DNA of 64,000 nucleotides, taken from assembly GCA_963575745.1 (NCBI GenBank), contig CAUYUJ010017800.1, positions 90,001 through 154,000 of the forward strand, read 5' to 3'. The translations under genes were made by a program, and so were the position numbers. Each line of letters begins with the position of its first letter. Positions within the stretch are counted from its first letter, which is position 1. The notes below the pieces were generated by a model. It worked only from the letters and a program-made list of their open reading frames with translations, was not told the DNA's origin and searched no databases. This DNA comes from Prorocentrum cordatum (Eukaryota > Sar > Dinophyceae > Prorocentrales > Prorocentraceae). Shown here piece after piece: positions 24,049 through 34,896 of the stretch.

Positions 24049-24117
24049 GCCTAGTCCGGCCTATTCCCGTTCAGTTCCGCCTAATCCGGCCTAGTGGTTT
24101 AGTCCGGCTTCGTCCTT
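24049..24117. repeat. degenerate GGCCTAATCC decamer repeat
   Basis: About six 10-bp units (GGCCTATTCC, CGCCTAATCC, GGCTTCGTCC). It matches the cleaner decamer array at 52099-52178. Confidence 0.75.
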
Positions 24118-24239
24118 GGCAGGTTAATTCCCTACCTAGGCTCTGCCTAGAAGGGTTCTTACTCTCTGAGCTTAAAGGGGCCGGGCAGTGTTCCTCGCCC
24201 CGGGCGGTTCCCCCGGCATCCGCCCCGCGGTTCCCCCAG

Positions 24240-24970
24240 TTGCGTCCCCTTAGCTTAGCGTTGCTTATCTCATCTTAGCTTAGCTTATTTCATCTTAGCT
24301 TAGCTTAGCTTCATCCTAGCTCAGGTTTATCTTAGCTTAGCTTACCTTCATCTTAGCTTCGCTGAGCTTTAGCATAGCAGAGCACAGCATAGCATAGCAT
24401 AGCGTAGCATAGCATAGCGCAGCACAGCATATCATAGCATAACCCAACATATCATAGCATAACGCAGCATAGCATAGCATAGCATTGCATAGCGCAGCAC
24501 AGCACAGCACAGCATAGCACAGCGCAGCATAGCATAGCATAGCGTAGCATAGCAGAGCGTAGCATAGCATTAGCATGGGTGTAATTCCCTACCTAGGCTC
24601 TGTCTAGAGGGTTAGCTTAGCTTAGCTTAGCTTAGCTCAACTTAGCTTAGCTTAGCATAGCGCAGCGCTGCATTAGCATAGCTTATCATAGCATGACATA
24701 GCCAATCATATCATAGCATAGCATAGCGCAGCAAAGCATAGCATAGCATAGCGTAGCATAGCGCAGCTTATCATAGCATATTATAGCATAGCATAGCTTA
24801 GCATAGCACAGCGCAGCAGGACACAGCATAGCTTAGCATATCATATCATAGCATAGTATAGCGCAGCATAGCATAGCCTAGCCTAGCATAACATAGCATA
24901 GCATAGCATAGCATAGCGCAGCATAGCATGGCATAGCATAGCATAGCATAGCAGAGCATAGCATAGCAAC
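24240..24970. repeat. TTAGC / ATAGC pentanucleotide arrays
   Basis: TTAGC units at 24246-24370, AGCAT/AGCGC units at 24370-24575, then after a 35-bp break (which repeats CCCTACCTAGGCTCTG from 24131) TTAGC and AGCAT again to 24970. Cys/Tyr/Ala/Met/Leu-rich minus frames derive from this. Confidence 0.93.
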
Positions 24971-25829
24971 TAATGCTGCTTTCCCAGGGGCTCCAACTTC
25001 TAGGTCGGGTCGCACTGGGGTAATTTCGGTTAATTCGGCTTAACGGTTTCCCAGGCACGTTTCAATCGCTGCAAAAATCACTGGTTCTCTGCTTCCCCCA
25101 TCAAGGCTGACCGCTTCCACCCTTCACATCTCTGCCCATCTCTACGTGAGATCAGGGGCCGCGTGCGCGAGCCCGTCGGCCGCGCAACATGCGGATGGAA
25201 ATTCCGTCCGCATCTTGTGCGGTGGACGAAGAGAGGACGAGACGGAGGAGCAGGAGGAGTAGGAGGAGTGGAGAAGATGTTGGAGGGTAGCTCGAGATGG
25301 AGGTTTGGTGGAGGACCGCAGTCAAGATAACGCAATGTAGAATCAGCCGATCATCGTTCCCTTGCTTTGCACGGCCAGGGGGTAGTCGCTATTCATGCAC
25401 GTACTTCGGACCGCACGTCCGTCTGCGGCTCCCTCGGGTCCGCGGCGCTCATCGAATGAATTGTTTGGTACAATTGGTGAAGTCTTCGTCGCCCGCTCTT
25501 CGCTGTGAATGGCGCTTGGGTGATTTGTGCTGACGAAGAGGCTGACTTTTTGCTCGTTCGTTCTCTCGCCATTCCCCTTGCGCTACTCGTCCGGTCTGCT
25601 CTCAGATTCGGAGCCCAGCCAACCTGCGCGGGGGCGCACACCGGCAGCGTGATCGCGCTTCTCTCCGCGGTGAGGCGGGGAGCCGTGGGCGGTTGCGCGC
25701 GTGCTCTTGGCGGGGGGGGGAGGGGCTCCCGCGGGTGGCCGGCGGCCCGCACCGGAGTGTCCGGGGGGAGGCGGAGGTCCGGCAGGGGCGTGCGCTCCGC
25801 CGACCAGTCGCGTGCTGCCAGTCGCGTGT
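24971..25829. other. spacer, no gene recognised
   Basis: GC-rich. Open frames on both strands without domains. Confidence 0.5.
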
Positions 25830-25980
25830 ACCCCGACACGTGGATCAGTGAATTGGCCGTTTTCGGTGCGCGGGAGGGCGTCACGGCCGTCATTCTTGCG
25901 GGTCCAGGTCCGTCGGTGTGGGCCCCAGGCAGTGTTCACCGAAGGGGGGTTTGCTGAAGGGAGGTTTGTCCACCGCCGAC
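25830..25980 (+). repeat. dispersed repeat A, copy 1
   Basis: 151 bp matching 34413-34563 in the same orientation and at the same length. Shared landmarks are GAATTGGCCGTTTTCGGT, GCGGGTCCAGGTCCGTCGGT and GGGAGGTTTGTCCACCGCCG. In one plus frame both copies read NWPFSVR.RASRPSFLRVQV with mostly similar residues, so a decayed coding origin is possible. Confidence 0.88.
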
Positions 25981-26351
25981 AATCGCGGGCTGCCAGAGGT
26001 GCCCCTGGCCCAAGGTGCCCCCAGGAGTTCCAAGGAGGCCCCCGCGGCCTCCAGGGCACCCCTCACGATGCCCAGAGGGCGCGAGGGGCTCCAGAATGGA
26101 GCGAAAAGCCGGGGGCACCTTGGGCCGGGGGCACTTCTAGCAACCCCAGAAACAAGGGTTCAGGCAACTCGATGGGCGGCGGAGGTGGGGTTCGGAAGTC
26201 CTCGATTACGTGGCGGAATTCGAACCCTGCCCTCGCCGTCCATCGATTCGGGAGAATCGATGGTTGGTGGGGGCCAGAGTTCGGATGTATCGCCTACGAG
26301 CACCAGCGCGCCGAGAAGGGCCCGTCGCCGAGGGAGGAAGCGCAGCGGCCA
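25981..26351. other. GGCCCC-rich spacer with hairpin
   Basis: Degenerate CCCAGGAGTTCCAAGGAGG-type units to about 26130, then unique DNA containing the hairpin at 26240-26263. Confidence 0.5.
26240..26263. other. perfect 10-bp hairpin with GGGA loop
   Basis: CCATCGATTC (26240-26249), loop GGGA, GAATCGATGG (26254-26263). GGGA fits the GNRA tetraloop pattern if transcribed on the plus strand. Confidence 0.7.
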
Positions 26352-26527
26352 TGGCCAAGATCTCGTGGGATCCTGTCGGCGCCAGCCTCCGTCGTGTTCC
26401 ATGCTGGCCGTCGCCGATTCGCGAAGATGATCCTCGAATTGACGATGTCCAAGACGGACGATGATCAAGATCGGCACCGACGGCTGCGCGTTCAGTCTGG
26501 GTCATGGTCATTGTTGTCTTTCCCTCC
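26352..26527 (+). repeat. dispersed repeat B, copy 1
   Basis: About 176 bp matching 37381-37554, same orientation. Landmarks are GGCCGTCGCCGATTCGCGA, GACCAAGA/GTCCAAGA and GTCATGGTC.TTGTTGT. Confidence 0.85.
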
Positions 26528-27028
26528 ACGTCGCTAGCCCCAGTGGTCCCCGTGGCTCGGGGCGAAAGCTTTGGGATCAAACGGATCACGACGTCGGAGG
26601 TCTGCGGCAGGCGCGGGCTTTTGTTCCCGGTCGGCGCCACTTCTGCGGGTCGGCGAGGCGGACTACGAGGTGAGCCGCTGCCGATTGAGGCCAACCGCGC
26701 GCGATTTCTGGTGCTGGCGGTGCCTCTCTGGCCTGTCGAGGGAAGGGCAGAACCGATCTTGGGGCATACAGGGCGTATTCTGTGAAGACGGTCGCGTGGC
26801 GTCCACGTATGGCACTCTAGAGAGGGCCTCGTCTTCGAGGAACTCAGGAGTTGGCTTCTCGCTCTCGGCGGAAGGTCCGCGGAAGGCCGGCGGAAGCTGG
26901 CGAGCGTGAAATGAGAACGGCTTTGCTGGCGGAAGCGATTGAAGGTTGGCGCACGCCGCCAAGAAAAACGAAGACCCCGAAGGGAGAGAGAGAGAGAGAG
27001 AGCGATCTTGGGGTATCCAGGATGTGCA
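26528..27028. other. spacer, no gene recognised
   Basis: Contains a short AG run (26985-27001). No domain seen. Confidence 0.45.
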
Positions 27029-27310
27029 ATGTCCGCCACGTTCCTTTTGCGGGTGCGCCAAGGCACCATTCTCAAGTCGGAGACGATTGTGCGTGTCTAC
27101 TGGTATTACGCAGTAGCGTGCTACATCATCATGATGGGATTCGTGATCAAGGACGCGCAAGCCCTTGTCCCTTGTGCCCACTCTAGCCTAGGAGGTTCTG
27201 AAAGTACCGTCTGCTACGAAGTGCTGTGGGGTTTATCAATGCGCCTGATGATGCCTGTTTATTCTTCGTGCGTGGCCTGCATGGCGAAGGCCATCTTTCG
27301 CCGTTTCTCG
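27029..27310 (+). CDS. possible exon, hydrophobic segment, unknown
   Basis: From ATG at 27029 the frame reads about 95 residues of ordinary-looking protein, with VRVYWYYAVACYIIMMGFVI (about residues 22-41) as a likely membrane segment, before running into GTAT-rich DNA at about 27320. I do not recognise a family. It may be a lone exon or chance. The GTAT tract that follows is not coding-like, so an exon end near 27310-27320 would be needed. No promoter or spliced-leader evidence. Confidence 0.2.
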
Positions 27311-27520
27311 GCTCAGCGTACGTACATGTTTGTGTGTCTATATAACTGTTTGTACACATGTACGAATGTATATATGCAGATATGTGTATAAGTATCTTTG
27401 TATATGAGCTTATACGTATATATGTATGTATGCAGGTATGTGTAATCGTATGTGTAAGTGCGTGTCTATGTGCAGGTGTGTGTGTGTGTGTGTGTAAGCC
27501 GAACGTGCATGTATTTATTC
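27311..27520. repeat. GTAT/GTGT-rich degenerate tract
   Basis: TGTATATATGCAGATATGTG-like sequence with a pure GT run at 27477-27495. Confidence 0.75.
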
Positions 27521-28065
27521 ATGTGCACATGTGTGCGCATGGGAGTCGCTCAAAGAGCTTCTCTCGTCAGCTGTTCCCCCAGCGGCTCACTCTGCCCTAA
27601 TCAAGACCTGGGCGGGTGGATGGACCACCAGTCGTCGCCTGCACACCTCCTCGGGGAGCATAGATGCACCCTGTGCTTTCGGATGCTGCCGCGCTGAGAC
27701 CCCGAGTGCCCTTGACGCCATGCCTCACTAAGTGCACTGCTCCCCCGTTTGGAGCACCATCCGCAGTGCCTGGGGTCCCAACGTCCCCATTTCCTGATCC
27801 ACTCCCTGCGCGCCTCGGCCTCTGTTGCGAGATCGCAGATGTTTACTCACAGCGCCTGGCTTTGGAGCGCGCGACTATTGCTTTTCATGTCGACAACATA
27901 CATTCGAAGTTGGACCCAGCCAAGCGATCCCAGCCTACTGCAGATTTGGAGAGTGTCCGCTCTGCGAGAGCGACGCTCCTTGCTAGATACAAGCCCGCTG
28001 GGCACTGAGTCGCCGAACGTTGAACACTGCTGTGCCACGAGGGATAATTGAGCGTGTATATGCCT
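27521..28065. other. spacer, no gene recognised
   Basis: A plus frame at 27664-28008 is mildly protein-like but has no recognisable domain. Confidence 0.4.
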
Positions 28066-28079
28066 ATGTGTATGTGTGT

Positions 28080-28152
28080 ATTTTCGCATATATATATATG
28101 TATATATATGTATAGATGTATACACACACATATATATATATATATACACACG
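28080..28152. repeat. TATG/TA run at repeat end
   Basis: TATATATGTATA and TACACACATATATATATA sequence marking the left end of the inverted repeat copy. Confidence 0.85.
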
Positions 28153-29127
28153 TGTCACGTGTGTGCCCAGGCTCATACAACAAACAACTGAAAGGGAGTT
28201 TGAAGCAGGAAGACACCATGACTGCAGGATCGGAGATGGAGAAGGGGAAGCTGGGACGGCGCCGCCAGGGCGTGCCTAAGAAAAGGGGAAGAGGCAGGGG
28301 GTGAACGCAGAAGAATCTAAGATCGAGGTCGCACTCGAGCGCAAGTGGAGTTGCCACACCTTGCGATGTGTGTACCAGGGCCCCCCAGGAAACCTCAGGA
28401 GGCCCGACTTGGATACCGGAAGAGGCTCCAGGAGGCCCCGGGATTGTGAGTGTTGTGTGTGTGTGTGTGTGTGTGTGATATGTGCTCTGTGTTGTGCGGG
28501 TTTTCTGTGCGTTGTAGGTGTTATGTGTGTGTTATGTTTGTCTAGCGTGTGATGTGTTGGGTGTGATTTGTGTCTCTGTGTGTGCATGTAGTTCTGAGGC
28601 CCCAGGAGGCCCCAGGAGGCCCCAGGCGGCCTCGGGAGGCCCCAGAAGACCCCAGGAGGCTCCAGGAGGCCCCAAGAGGCTCCAGGAGGCCGCAGGAGGC
28701 CCCAGGAGGTTCCAGGAGACCCCCAGGAGGCTCCGAGGCGGGGTCTGGGGTACCAGAAGATATAGAAGGCCCCAGGAGGCCCCAGGAGGTTCCAGGAGGC
28801 TCCCAAGAGGCTCCGCGGCGGGGTCTGAGGTACCAGAAGGTACGTCGGGGCTCGATTTTGGGAGGATGTCTCAGGCGAAATCGCCATTCTCTGAGAATCG
28901 GGGTCAAAATCACTGAAATTACAATGTTGTTTGGATGGTTTTATGTTAGAATGTTGACATTCCCATGTGTTTTTGGACCCTGACGTCACGATCTGCGTGA
29001 GGGGTGCCACCGATTTTCAGAATTTCGAGGATGTCCCCAGCGAAACGGCAGAAACATCGCGAACGCCGCCTTCAATTAACCGGCTCTGAGCTCTACTCCC
29101 TCGGAGAGGTGCGTATGATAATATATA
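28134..29127 (-). repeat. inverted dispersed repeat, right copy
   Basis: Reverse complement of 23081-23905, ending in CTCTACTCCCTCGGAGAGGT (29091-29110) and a TATATAT stretch. It is longer than the left copy because of extra sequence at about 28330-28600 (including a GT run at 28457-28479) and a longer CCAGGAGGCC minisatellite. Confidence 0.88.
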
Positions 29128-30768
29128 GGTGTATGCTTTTGCACATGCATATGTTTGCACATATGGAATTACATACTACATATATGTAGATGTATATGGA
29201 GACGTATTTGCCTATGTCCACATACATGTATGTAAGCTTGTAACTGCATCTGCAAATGGTAGTCGCATGTTTTTTTTTGTTTGTTTATGTATATGCATAT
29301 GCATATGTATGCGTATATGCATGTGCAAATACACCCATATATACACAGACATACGTATATACAAACGCACACACACATGCATGCATACATACATGCGCGT
29401 ACATTTATACATGCACATATGCATACACGGATACATACGTACATACATCTCTCTCTATATACATATATACACATGCATACATATGTACGTACATACATAC
29501 ACACATGCACAAACACATACGCATAAACATACACATACAAATACACATACCTAAACACATACACATACATACATGCATCCATACGCGAATGCATACGTAC
29601 ACACATTCATACATACATTCATGCAGACATACATAACGACATACCGACATACAGACATATTGACCAGGCGGACACACATACATACATGCATGCACATATC
29701 CATCCATACATTACGTACATACATGTGTGTATGCATGCATGTATGTATGTATATATGTAGCTATATATGGGTGTACATACACATATCAACTCACACATGT
29801 ATGTGTATACGTATGTCTATATGTATGTATGTATGCATGCATGCATGCATGCATGTATGTATGTAAGTGTGTATGTATGTATGTATGTCTGTATGTATGC
29901 ATGTATGTATGTATGTATGTATGTATGTATGTATGCATGCATGTATGTATGTATGTATGCATGTATGTATATAGGTATGTATGTATGTATGTATGTATGT
30001 ATGTATGTACGTATGTATATATGTATGTATGTATGTATGTATGCATGTATGTATGTATGTATGTGTGTATGTATGTACGTACGTACGTACGTACGTACGT
30101 ACGTACGTATGTATGTATGTATGTATGTATGTATGTATGTATGTATGTGTGCATGCGTATGTATGTATGTATGTATGTGTGGTATGTATGTATGCTTAGG
30201 TGGTAGGTGGGTAGGTGGGTAGGTGGGTAGGTGGGTAGGTAGGTAGGGTAGGTAGGTAGGTAGGTAGGTAGGTATGTATGTATGTATGTATGTGTATATG
30301 CATGCATGCATGCATGCATGTATGTATGTATGTATGTATGTATGTATGTATGTGTGCATGCTGTATGTATGTATGTGTATGTATGTATGTATGTATGTAA
30401 TGTATGTATGTATGTATGCATGCATGCCTGCATGTATGCATGTATGTATGCATGTATGCATGCTTTTATGTATGTATGTATGTATGTATGTATGTATGTA
30501 TGTATGTAGGTAGGTAGGTAGGTAGGTAGGTAGGTAGGTAGGTAGGTAGGTAGGTAGGTAGGTGGCTAGGTGGCTAGGTGGGTAGGTGGGTAGGTGGGTA
30601 GGTGGGTAGGTGGGTAGGTAGGTAGGTAGGTAGGTAGGTAGGTAGGTAGGTAGGTAGGTATGTATGTATGTATGTATGTATGTATGTATGCATGCATGCA
30701 TGCATGCATGTATGTATGTATGTATGTATGTATGTATGTATGTATGTATGTATGTGTGCGTATATACA
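29128..30768. repeat. ATGT / GTAG / CATG tetranucleotide complex
   Basis: Degenerate ACAT/TATG to about 29800, then near-pure ATGT, with ACGT (30076-30107), GTAGGTGG/GTAG (30200-30270 and 30505-30658) and GCATGCAT islands. The blocks ATGT, GTAG, ATGT with GCAT recur in the same order at 30260-30500 and 30500-30760, a second-order duplication. Tyr/Met/Val/Cys and His/Thr/Ile/Tyr frames are by-products. Confidence 0.95.
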
Positions 30769-31270
30769 TACGGTGGGGAAGCGGGTCCAGAGGCCTCCCG
30801 GCCAGTCCCCCGACCACAAATGTATGGACCGGGCTGCCCAGGGCCCTGCCGGCGCGCGGGGGGGCCTTCCGAAATCGCCCGAAGACGGCCCAGGATTGCG
30901 TGAACACGTGCTGCGCTACTGCCAAACTGGCCCATGACGGCCCCAGATTGGCCAGAATTGGCGCCGCTTTGTCCAAGAGGCCTCCAAGACGCCCGAAGAG
31001 GCTCCACGAGGTCTCCAAGAGCAGCCTCGAGGCCTCCCGAGAGGCGCAATTCATTCATGAATCGGGGATTTTTGGGGTATTTTGGTTTTCTCGCCTTCTC
31101 GGCGTCCCAACGCTCCCAGGAGGCCCGAGACGCCTCCAGGGACGCCCCAATGCTGCCCAAGAGACTCAATAGAGCTCCAAGACACCCCGAGAGAGCTCCA
31201 AGACGGCCCCGAGAAAGCTCCAAGACGGCCACAGAGGCCCCCAGGACGATTCCGGAGAGGGCCCATACGG
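30769..31270. repeat. GGCCTCC/GCTCCAAGA degenerate minisatellite
   Basis: After about 200 bp of unique GC-rich sequence, degenerate CCAAGAGGCC/GCTCCAAGACGGCC units run from about 30970 to 31260, the reverse orientation of the GGCCTCTTGG family at 11931-12480. Confidence 0.7.
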
Positions 31271-31474
31271 GGCCCGACAACGACGACGACGACGGCTACG
31301 GCGACGGCGGCAACAGCGGCCATTGCATTGACAACGATGGCGGCGAGAGCGCATTGAACGGCTCGCACAATGCAGGGCACAGCACTACGGATGTGAATTT
31401 GTCAAGGCGTTGCGAGCAGCTGTGAACAACATGCGTACATGCCCGCAGCAGTGAACTTGCCAAGGGCCGATGCT
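31271..31474. other. short spacer
   Basis: Begins with a CGACGACGACGACGG run. No gene seen. Confidence 0.45.
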
Positions 31475-31516
31475 TACTAGAACCTGAGCGCGCGCGAAGC
31501 GCGCGTGGTTCTGGTA
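31475..31516. other. long two-part hairpin
   Basis: Outer arms TACTAGAACC (31475-31484) and GGTTCTGGTA (31507-31516) pair with one G-T. The inner arms CGCGCGC (31489-31495) and GCGCGCG (31499-31505) pair perfectly around a GAA loop. Confidence 0.75.
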
Positions 31517-32077
31517 GTTGTATTCCTAGCACTGTAGGGCACGGTTGGGCGATATGTGGCGCATGGCCTGAAAGGGGAGGCGTTCTTGCTACCGGTGCCG
31601 GATCTATCGAATAGATCAACATGTTTGTCGACTTCGCATCGCCCCCGAACTCGGGTGCCCTTGGCTTCCTTCGATTCGCGCCGAATGCTCCTGGCTGGCC
31701 CTCACGCCCGCTGCTGGGCGCAGGGCCTCGTTGTTGGCTCGCGCAGCACTCGTGCAGCTCTGCGCAGTGGGCCGGCCACGGGCGCTCCCACCTGCCGCCA
31801 CCGACGGGTGACCTCGGAGACTCGCGGCGCCCTCGACCGCCTCCTGGGAAGTCTGCCCTCCCGCCGCCGCGGGCAGCGCGGCCCTCCTCTCCCCGCCCGC
31901 CTCTGCCCGCCGCTCCCGTGCGTGGGGGGAGCCACGCCCTGCGCCCCTGCCGCAGGCCAGGGCGTGCACGTGCGCGCGAGGAGGCGCGCCGGCGTGGGCC
32001 CGCCTGCGCCTGGAAGGTTCTCCAGGGGCCCAAGGGCACACACATAAGGATACACAAACCACAGGATCCCCCTCTAC
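31517..32077. other. GC-rich spacer, no gene recognised
   Basis: Overlapping open frames on both strands, Ala/Pro/Arg-rich, no domains. Confidence 0.45.
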
Positions 32078-32185
32078 TTTGCTATATTTTCTGGGTCTGT
32101 GTCTTCCCCCCGCTTCCCGTACTTTCCCATATGTTCTGGGGAATCGACGACTCATTGTGTCTCTGTGCTTCTTTCCCTCCTGAGG
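32078..32185 (-). repeat. dispersed repeat F, copy 2
   Basis: Reverse-complement match to 10943-11060, with TTCTGGGGAATCGACGA and TGTCTTCCCCCC in order. Confidence 0.75.
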
Positions 32186-32692
32186 TTTGTCGGTCGGTCG
32201 CCCCCCGCTGCCTCTCGGCGTCCCCGCCTTTCTCTCTCTCTCTCTCTTCCCACTCTTCGCCCCGCATGCGGCGCAGCCCTCGATCCGCTCAGCTCTCCTT
32301 GCGCGTGCATGTCTCGGGAGATGGCGTGTTCGTGCCAACGCGGGCCACAGTACAGACAGGTAGGCTTTGGGCCACCGGGGTCATGATTCGCGAGCATCCC
32401 CCGGGATGAGGAGACGTGCGGCCAGGGCACCGTACGCAAACGGGGGAGGGGGGCCAGTGGAGGAGAAGACAGAGGGCGTGATCGAGAGGGGAGAGATGGA
32501 CCCAGACCCTCGACATGTTTTTTTCCATGACTCCGACCTCCAGAGGCCCTGACCCATCCCCCAAGACTGGCTTCCCATCCCGAGCCGTTCTTTGACGCTC
32601 CCGGGGTCCGGCGAGGGCCCTCCGCGGCAGGAAACAGCCTCCCGCCGTGACCTTCTCACGACGCGAGGGGGACTGGGGACGAGGCAGGGTGT
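32186..32692. other. spacer, no gene recognised
   Basis: Includes a TCTC run at about 32231-32249. No gene seen. Confidence 0.45.
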
Positions 32693-32900
32693 GACGAGAC
32701 TGAAGTCGGGCCTGTCCCTCTACAGGAGGAACAGTCAAAACGGTAAAGAAATAGTCTGGGGACGGCTGTTGGACCATTTTTGCATATGGTTGGTGTAATT
32801 TTTTTTTGTTTTTTTTTTTTTTTTTTTTTTTTTTTGCACATTTTTCATTCTCCGCCCCAAAATCCGCTTGTAGGGGGACGCGCCCGACCTAAGACGAGAC
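32693..32900. mobile_element. MITE-like TIR element, copy 1, with 8-bp TSD
   Basis: Element 32701-32892 (192 bp) flanked by the direct repeat GACGAGAC (32693-32700 and 32893-32900). The left end TGAAGTCGGGCCTGTCCC pairs with the right end, whose reverse complement is TTAGGTCGGGCGCGTCCC; the terminal inverted repeat continues about 8 bp further (CTACA core). Internally there is AATAGTCTGGGGAC and a long T run (32800-32835). No ORF, so it depends on a transposase elsewhere. An 8-bp duplication fits the hAT, P or Merlin superfamilies by size, but the superfamily is not decided by this alone. Confidence 0.85.
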
Positions 32901-34412
32901 GCGCGTGCAGGCGGTGCCCGGCCTGGTTTCTGCCCCCGCCCTGCCCGCAGGATCTCGTCCTCTCCGGCCCCTGCCGGGGGCTCGGCCGGGCGCCGGTGCC
33001 CTCTGGAGGGGCGGCTGGGGGAGCGGGGCGGATGGCGTGGCCGGGGGGCCACGCCGTCTCCCCAGATGTCATGGCCCCTGTCCTTTTTGGAGACACGAAC
33101 CCCCCTGGCCCCCCCGTCGTCCGCGCACTTGTCGATGGCCACGATCGGTGAGCTCCCCTCTCGGACGCCCCCAAGTGGGGGGGGGGGGCGCGCCTGCGCT
33201 CGCGCGGCGCCGCCCGCGGGGCGGGAGGCACCCCGCAGGGGGGGTACGGCCTGGGGAGGGCCCGAGTCACGAGTTCCCGACGCCGCCAGGGGCACCCCTG
33301 GCCTGGGGCTCTTCGGGGGGATGGGGTGGCCAAGAGGGGGGGGCATGACCAGGGGCCCTGATATCTTGCCAGATTTCACGGCCCTTGCTTTCCCATTCTG
33401 GACGACGCTTGCGCGTCGCTCGTGCCCCGGACACCCCTCTCGGCGACAGCTTTACGCGTCTGCCCGCGACCAAAAAGTATCCCCATCGGCCCATTAACAT
33501 CCAGCAACAGACGCCAGTCGAGATGCTCTAATGAGGGATGCATCGCAGAATGCGGCCCAGCAGTTCATCGCATCCGTCTTCGTGGGTTTTGGAAAGATCC
33601 ATTTCCAGCCATCGCTGGCCATTTTTCGGCACCCTGACACCTCGCGGACCCCCCAATCAACCTCAGGGAGGGGAGGGGGAGGGTACCCCTGCCCGAAGGG
33701 AAGATGGTGGTTTGGAAGAGGAGCACATGTACCTTAGCGCAAAGGGCTGGTGGGGTTTCAGTGCGTCCCCTGCCCCCCCTCCCCCCGCGCCGCGCACGTG
33801 CCTCGGACCATGATTGGCTCTCCTCCCCGGGCCGCGAACGTGCCTCCTGGACGCTCCCCCTTGCACGACCCCGACTGGCCCGGGGCTCCAGGCTGCCCAA
33901 GGTTCGGTACGATCGACGTGGGTACGGAAAGAACGGGTACGATAGACCAGCAGCGGCTCCTGCTGCTTTTGAACAGGACTCGCTGTCGGTGTCGCCGCGA
34001 ACGCTGTCCATCCGAGGCGGAAGGCCGTCTGCCCAACAGCGACCACCGTCGGCTTTGGACAGCATTTGTTGTTGGGCATCGTGCCCATATTTTCCCCGCC
34101 CGTCCAAAAATGTGAGGCCAGAGTGGACGGGGTCGGATGGTGACACCGCGCACCGCGTCACCGAGGTGGCTCGATCCAGGGCAGGATCTTCTCCGCGCCG
34201 GTTTCGCCGACGAATTCGCCGATGCATGGGCGATGCGGCGCGATTCTCCGACCCCACCTGCTCTGGCTCGATCTGTTGGTGGCGCGCACGAGGTGGTGGC
34301 GCGAGGTGGCCTTCCGGAGAAGGGGGGGGTGCTTCTGAAAAGGTGGGGGCGTTCCTGGAGGCACGGGGAAGGCCCGTTTCCCGTCCCTCCCTCGGGGGTG
34401 GACAGACCTCCT
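32901..34412. other. GC-rich spacer, no gene recognised
   Basis: Open frames up to 394 codons overlap on both strands (33758-34942 minus is the longest) with Arg/Pro/Gly-rich composition and no recognisable domain. Not called. Confidence 0.5.
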
Positions 34413-34563
34413 ACCCTGACACGTCGATTGAGGAATTGGCCGTTTTCGGTTCGCGAGAGGGCGTCGCGTCCGTCATTTTTGCGGGTCCAGGTCCGTCGGT
34501 TTCGGTCCCAGGCCGTTTTTACTAAAGGGAGATTTACTAAAGGGAGGTTTGTCCACCGCCGAC
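34413..34563 (+). repeat. dispersed repeat A, copy 2
   Basis: Same 151-bp block as 25830-25980. This copy carries two adjacent TTTACTAAAGGGAG units near its right end. Confidence 0.88.
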
Positions 34564-34896
34564 TCCCATTCCCAGCACAGAGCCCACTTCGATCCGATCC
34601 ATCCGATCGATCCGGGGCCGGTTCTGGCCCGCTCGATCGGGTTCGACTCTCCGATTTCCAGGCGATCTGATGCGGCCCGATGCAGTCGGGGCCCTGAAGA
34701 AGGAACCCTTTTGGTTGGGGAGGGGCTCCGCGTTCCTTAAGTGTTTCACTGCTTGCCTCAGGTTTCCCTTGTGTTTTCGATAGGAAATCGAAGTTTAACT
34801 TATGGAACAAAAAGGGCATCCTGGCACAGCGTTGCTGTGCATCCTGGCGCAGCCGCTCCAATCCGGTCCCGACTCCGTGCCCATGCGGCTGGATCC
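34564..34896. other. spacer, no gene recognised
   Basis: GATC-rich stretch around 34590-34680. No gene seen. Confidence 0.45.

Noticed and set aside
26205-26240. GAATTCGAACCCTGCC, tRNA T-arm-like on the minus strand
   Set aside because: No matching acceptor or anticodon stem around it.
29817-31280. 487-codon minus frame rich in His/Thr/Tyr/Ile
   Set aside because: Produced by the ATGT/GTAG tetranucleotide complex.
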